Origin: Heterocephalus glaber
Lineage: Eukaryota > Chordata > Mammalia > Rodentia > Bathyergidae
Length of the DNA stretch: 64,000 nt
Direction of reading: 5' to 3'
NCBI RefSeq assembly: GCF_000247695.1
Contig: NW_004624800.1
Span: 8,813,033-8,877,032, forward strand
The stretch's first letter is position 1; each line of letters starts with the position of its first letter. Positions 59,097-64,000 of this stretch are shown piece after piece. The position numbers were made by a program, and so were the translations under genes. The notes beneath the pieces are model-generated. The model saw only the letters and a program-made list of their open reading frames with translations. It had not been told where the DNA came from and did not search any database.

Positions 59097-60286
59097 ACTG
59101 CTGAATTCTATAAGACATTTAGAGATGAACTCCTGCCAATACTGTTTAAACTCTTAAATGCAATTGAAAGGGAAGGAATATTCCTAAATTCATTTCTGGA
59201 TCCACCGCAACCAAAAAAGAGAACTATAGGCCAATGAACATAATGAACATAGATGCAAAAATCGTCAATAAGATACTGGCAAAAAGAATGCCATCATTAA
59301 GATCATTAAGAAGATCATACAGGCTGATCAAGTGGAATTCATCCCAGAAATGCAGGGATGGTTCAACATATGCAAATCAATAAATTAAATACACTATACT
59401 AACAGACCCAAAAACCGTATGATCATCTCAATAGACACAGAAAAAGCATTTGACAAAATCCAACACCCATTCATGATAAAAATTCTACAGAAAATGGGAA
59501 CAGACAGTCTTTTTCTCAACCTGATAAAAGCCATCTTTGAAAAACCACCAGCCAACATCATACTAAATGGTCAAAACCTGAAATGTTCAAACCTAAATGG
59601 TCAAAAATATCATACTAAATGGTCGAAAACTGCTAAATTCAGGAGCAAGACAAGGATGTCCACTATCACTACTCCTGTTTGATATAGTTCTTGAAGCATT
59701 AGCCACAGAAATTAGACAAGAGCAAGAAGTAAAAATAATAAAGATAGGAAACCAAGAAGTTAAATTGTCATTATTTGCAGATGACATGATACTCTATATA
59801 GAAGACCCCAAGAACTCCACCAAAAGTGTTCTAGACTTAATAACTGAATTCAGTAAAGTAGCTGGATACAAGGTCAACACACAAAAATCCATAGCTTCTT
59901 TGTACACAAAAATCAGACTCCCTGAGAGAGAAATGGGGCAATCAATTCTTTCACAATAGCATCCAAAATATTGAAATACCTAGGAATCAACCTAACAGAA
60001 GAAACTGACTACCTCTACTCTGAAAACTATAGCACTCTGAGAAAAGAGATTGAAGAGGATATCAGAAAATGGAAAGACATCCTTGCTCCTGGGTAGGAAG
60101 AACCAATATAGTGAATATGACCATACTTCCCAAACTGCTCTATAGATTGTGTGTAATCTCAATTGAAATTTCAACAGCATAGTTCAAAAAACTTGGGAAA
60201 ACAACCCAACAATTCATTTGGAACAAGAGGAGACCTAGAATAGCAAAAGGAATTCTAGGCAACAAAGACAAGGCAGGGGGTATTAC
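59097..60286 (+). pseudogene. L1 ORF2 reverse transcriptase segment (inverted part)
   Basis: Encodes the RT core in broken frames. It has EFYKTFRDELLPILFKLLNA at the start, the [13 protein letters not shown] block near 59430-59470 with the first catalytic Asp, the ARQGCPLS block near 59645-59672, and [18 protein letters not shown] near 59769-59820 with the catalytic DD. The FADD block is nearly identical to the start of the window. Damage includes local duplications (an atcattaag repeat near 59292-59316 and three copies of an aaatggtc phrase at 59565-59625), which shift the frame, and frameshifts after about 59959. Nonfunctional. Confidence 0.95.
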
Positions 60287-60345
60287 AATCTCTGAGTGCA
60301 TTTGATTATTGGTAAAATGAAAATTGTTAACATGTTGCTAACCAT
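60287..60345 (+). mobile_element. MIR SINE, right half, split by an L1
   Basis: aatctctgagtgcatttgat, then ggtaaaatgaaaattg, continuing the MIR that begins at 57503. The first 17 bases are the right target-site duplication. Confidence 0.6.
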
Positions 60346-60920
60346 CTGTTGGTATGGAAGTAAGTCTACTGATACACGAAACACTCAGTACACTTTTAAA
60401 CCACATAGCAAGACAAATACAAATAAGAAATAAACCATTCTTCTTGCATCCAAGGATCTGTCACCTTAGAAAGAAAATATAAACATTGCAAAGAGCAGTT
60501 CAAATGAGGACAATGTATTGCAGAGAAGACATAGTAGTATTTTAAAATTTGTAAGTACTTAATCTATTTTAATAAATTAGATTTACTGTGTACATGACAC
60601 AGAGCTCCACACTTGCTTGAATACAATTTATTAAGATTAAAGTTATGTGCTCTGATTACATCTTCTAATTTTTAATGACTTTGGAAATTGAAGACATTGA
60701 CAAGACTATGGAATTACACAAGAAAGATGAAAGATGTAGATGATGGTAATCTAAGTGGCCTTCAAGATATAAAGACAGTAAGAAATTCTTGCAATTAATC
60801 TCCTATTAAATATCAAGGAAACACAGAATGCTCTGCATATTCATCTCGGCTCTTTTAATTTTTCTATCTTTAAAATTTTATTAATTATTCCAATTGCTCA
60901 CACTTTATCTAAAACTTTGA
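60346..60920. other. Unique-looking sequence
   Basis: Nothing recognised. Confidence 0.4.
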
Positions 60921-60924
60921 TTTT

Positions 60925-61003
60925 GGGCTAAGAGTACAGTTCTATGGTAAATTCTAACCTGTGGTCCTAGATTTAATCCCCAGGAACAAAACAAGAAAAC
61001 AAA
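60925..61003 (+). mobile_element. Decayed ID-type SINE
   Basis: gggctaagagtacagttcta in the box A position, then cctgtggtcctagatttaat and ccccaggaac, with an A-rich tail acaaaacaagaaaacaaag. Older than the other copies. Confidence 0.6.
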
Positions 61004-61970
61004 GCCCTTCAATCTTTGAATTTTGCATGGGCTAAAGTTGAGCTATGAAGTCAACTTCTTTACTTTTATGCACACATATTATTTCCTAGGTATACAAGTT
61101 CATTATATGTGCTTGGATGTATTCCTATTTGGTTTCTTTGTTCCAGAATCATACTATTTTATTTATTGAGATCTTAACAGGTTTCAATACTTTGAAGAAT
61201 TAGTCCTGCCTTGTCAACAGAATTCTCCTGATTATTCCATTATTAGTTTATTTTTATTTTAGATTAAATATAGATTAGCATACTTAACATATGCATAACA
61301 ATGTCTTTATAACATTGAATCTTCCTCTATACAACCATAGGATAATTAACCAAAAAAATAGTGTATAATGATATTTTTCATACTGAGTTTATACAAGCAG
61401 AAAAAGTTTTAAAACCATTCCATTTTTCAAATTCTCCTTGACTCCTTAAGTGTAGAACAAGTTGTTTCTGAGTGGACAGAAATTTATATAAAGTCCTTAT
61501 ACATTTAAGTCAAAACTCTACATTTTTGTACATCTGTGATTTTTCTACTGTATGAGATTTCTATCTTTCAAGAAAAACCAATGCTTGCTTCTTGGACTTG
61601 GCATCTAAAGTAGAGTCAAGTTATTTTCAACCTAAGTTTAGTACCAATAACGCTCTATTGACTTTGTGTACCCTCGTCTAAAATTGAAGTATGGGGAACA
61701 TCAAGGGAGCAATATAAGAAAAAAGGAAGTGTCAGACAAATTGTTTTTTCACATCTACACACTGATAAAAAGATTCTTTTTGGAAGAGGTAATTTTTAGC
61801 TTATTAGAGGGTTTAATTATGTTAATGAACATTACAACATCCCAACAGGGGGTTAGTGTTCACAGCATTCTGATGTAAAACCTTAAAATACCACTTACAT
61901 ATTGCAGAATTAGTATACCTCTGATAGCAATTTGCAAAGAATCTGGCTCAGTAAAATGCATTTCAGTAAA
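61004..61970. other. Unique-looking AT-rich sequence
   Basis: Nothing recognised. Confidence 0.4.
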
Positions 61971-61974
61971 GCAT

Positions 61975-62120
61975 AATGCAACATTTATTGACCAGCTATT
62001 ACTTGTTAAGCACTAAGCTGCTTTTGGAAATGCAGAGATAAGTAAGCCTTGTGTTTTCTCATGAGGCTCAGAGTTTGTGATAAAGATAGATAGGTACAAA
62101 ATCCAATCGTGATACAATGT
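61975..62120 (+). repeat. Possible old mammal-wide repeat
   Basis: caacatttattgaccagcta, ttgttaagcactaagctgct and gagataagtaagccttgtg resemble a common old mammalian repeat containing atttattgagcacctactat. Family not assigned. A weaker match lies at 62878-62960. Confidence 0.4.
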
Positions 62121-62985
62121 TGGAATGCAACACTTATAAGTATGAAAAGGTACAAAATACATACACTTGCATATGTACACTTGTGTATACACACACATAC
62201 CCCCCCAACACACACCCCCTAAGGTATAAATACAAAGAAGATACAAAGAAGTATTTTAGGACTCCTAATTCTTGCCACTTTATCTTTTAAAATTCTCACT
62301 GCATGTGCAAAACAGGAAAAAAAAATGTAATAATGTGGAAAAAATAACATTTTGCAAAGTCAGTTTTATGGAAGTTTTCTAATTTGTGTACTAATGAGAA
62401 CAAAAACTAAGGTTAAACATATTTAAGGGGTAATATGATTTAATGTCAAAATTTAAATCACATATTTGCAGTACATGAGTTCTAATAGAAAGAAAATGTC
62501 CAGTTTTCTGTTACTGAAAAAGGCCAGGTATTCATGAGTGCCCTAGAATTAGCATGCATTTTCTTCTACCTGAAAATTGACTACGTGGAGTGTAGCTAAT
62601 GAATGGTTGAGAATCACCTGCACATTTTAATACATCTTTAATGGGAACTGTGTGGGAGAAATAAATGTGCCTGTGGCATAGGCTTACAAAGAGAAAATGC
62701 TCTTAAAGATAAATGTGAGACCCTTGAAGTATGTTTATGGTTATTTTACTTCCTGGGGAAACATGTTTCTGAAAGCGTAATGGAAGTTCATGGGAAAATA
62801 TAAATTTGTATAATTCATCTTTTTTTTGCACATAATTTTAGAGAATACCATCAAAGGCATAGAAGATAATCGATTAATTCATTCACAAATTCATTTAGTG
62901 TTTACTATAATCTAGGTATTGTAAGCACTGGTAAATCAAGAGGATACAATACTAGATATCTAGATATAGCAATATATTTGTGTAT
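62121..62985. other. Unique-looking sequence
   Basis: A degenerate (CA)n region with a C7 run at 62186-62218; otherwise nothing recognised. Confidence 0.4.
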
Positions 62986-62989
62986 ACAT

Positions 62990-64000
62990 ATGTCTAAATT
63001 TTGTGTGGGAGGGTTCAGATAAGCAACCAGAAAACTGACAAAAAGCCTGGCTGATGAGTGCTATGGAAAACATTACAGCAATGTATGGGGAAGAAGGATA
63101 ATGGGGTACCAAAAGAGGGAGTCCAGACTTATATGTGGAAGATAATCAAGCAATTGTATTATTTGGGAGAGTTCTTGAGCAGAGATGGAAGGGAGGAGAG
63201 AGAAAGCAGCAGCTGGCTAACTGTAGGGAAAAAACTTTAAAAAAACCAAGCAAGAGGTAGAATGATGTGAGTGGTGTATGAAGAGATCAGAGAGCAAACA
63301 GAGGTGTCTGATCCCATTAGAGCATTAGGAGCCACTCTGTAACCTGAAGCTCTTGTTTTAGAATGATCCGGGAAATAATTGGAAAGTTTTCAGTTAGGGG
63401 AGAACCATAATCAAACCTATCACGGAGATGGATCCCTTCCAGCTAATATACTGAGAGTAGTTTCCTAGAGGGGCCCAAGGGAGAAGCCGAATGAACAGTT
63501 AGCCACTTTCTGCAGTAGATTAGGTCATGGGCGATAATGGTTTGGCTCATGGTGGTAGTGCAAAAGTGGCAGTAAGTAGTTACATTCTGGATATTTTTCA
63601 AGGGAATGTCAACAGGAATTGTGATAGACTACATATGACACATTAGAAAAAAGTAGAGTCAACCAAACAAGAGAATGGCTTGGAAATATTTGGCCAAAGC
63701 CAGAAAGTTGAAATAGTCAGTAAGTGAGATGGGAAACTACTAAGGAAAATTATGAGGGATTTCCATTTTTTAGCACCTTTCATTTGAGAGTTTAAGTCAC
63801 TGAAATGGCGAAAACGAAGTTTGGATTTTAAAATGTGCACTCAAGAGAAGGTTCAGCGTAACAATAGGTATTTTGTCCTTAAGGTAGAGATGATGTTTAT
63901 AGCCATGATCCTCAGTGAGATGTCCTACAGTGTTAGATCAAGAAGCATTCTGAGAATGGGATTCTAGGCCACTCTGAAACTTAGAGAAAAAGAACTTCTA
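62990..64000 (+). repeat. Large old interspersed repeat, family unassigned, cut by window end
   Basis: The whole block keeps the order of phrases of a long mammal-wide repeat: gatcagagagcaaacagagg, aggagccactctgtaacctg, gtagattaggtcatgggcga, atggtttggctcatggtggt, acattctggatatttttcaa, gggaatgtcaacaggaattg and tcactgaaatggcgaaaacg. Short open frames are not meaningful. I recognise the pattern but cannot name the class with certainty. Confidence 0.5.

Larger units (their letters stand above)
57570..60286 (-). mobile_element. L1 insertion with inverted 5' half (twin priming)
   Basis: The 3' part is on the minus strand (57570-59096: short A-tail, 3' UTR, ORF2 C-terminus). The upstream ORF2 part lies on the plus strand (59097-60286) with its 5' side at the inner junction. 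In normal order the inverted part ends near ggcagggggtattacaatc, and the 3' part begins near the ctgataaaaacagcacggta region; the L1 at 1-1944 has only about 30 bases between these points. So only a small deletion occurred at the join. A 17-bp duplication bounds the whole unit. It belongs to the same L1 lineage as 1-1944. Confidence 0.95.

Noticed and set aside
1..64000. A new gene cluster or defence-like system
   Set aside because: The window is a eukaryotic gene desert; nothing beyond transposable elements and unique noncoding DNA could be supported.

Overview
This window is AT-rich mammalian nuclear DNA with no protein-coding gene, rRNA, tRNA gene or CRISPR array that I can support. It looks like a gene desert or a long intron filled with transposable-element fossils. 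At least seven short elements belong to a tRNA-derived SINE of the rodent ID type: box A TAGCTCAGTGG, box B near GTTCGATCC, then a poly-A tail. MaLR-type LTRs and a rodent-like L1 are also present, and I saw no Alu and no murine B1 or B2. Together these point to a non-murid rodent. I cannot name the species.

Layout. 1-2165: 3' part of a rodent-type L1 (ORF2 reverse transcriptase onward), inside or beside an older L1M fragment. 2166-6170: mostly unrecognised sequence with one GC-richer block. 6168-7170: a SINE and a MaLR solo LTR. 8590-9085: antisense L1M ORF2 remnant. 11.1-12.5 kb: unidentified GC-richer blocks. 15.9-16.9 kb: two MIRs and an L1M tail. 18.5-19.5 kb: an L1-like tail, a SINE half-copy and a second MaLR LTR. 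26.5-27.1 kb: an ERVK-type solo LTR with a 50-bp tandem duplication. 28.5-29.0 kb: antisense L1M 3' UTR. 33.5-36.0 kb: a long L1M relic carrying (AC)18. 36.6-37.6 and 42.1-43.1 kb: two related mariner-derived elements with inverted arms, each interrupted by L1 tail sequence. 38.1-39.2 kb: a SINE and another L1 3' end. 46.8-47.1 kb: a hAT-like MITE.

Two regions stand out. At 47.2-49.9 kb a gammaretrovirus-like (ERV class I) env-to-R sequence lies on the minus strand. It ends just after AATAAA in a poly-A tract and is flanked by a perfect 16-bp direct repeat, so it looks like an RNA copied back into the genome by L1. It was later hit by an L1 3' fragment that has its own perfect 16-bp target duplication. 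At 57.55-60.30 kb an L1 has its 5' half inverted, the twin-priming structure. It is bounded by a 17-bp target duplication and sits inside an older MIR.

The window ends in a block at 62.99-64.00 kb that resembles an old mammal-wide repeat I cannot name. The sequence is best read as layered retrotransposition: L2/MIR/L1M/DNA transposons oldest, then MaLR and ERV elements, then rodent L1 and ID-type SINEs. Family names come from recognition by eye, without a repeat library, so boundaries are approximate unless a target-site duplication fixes them.
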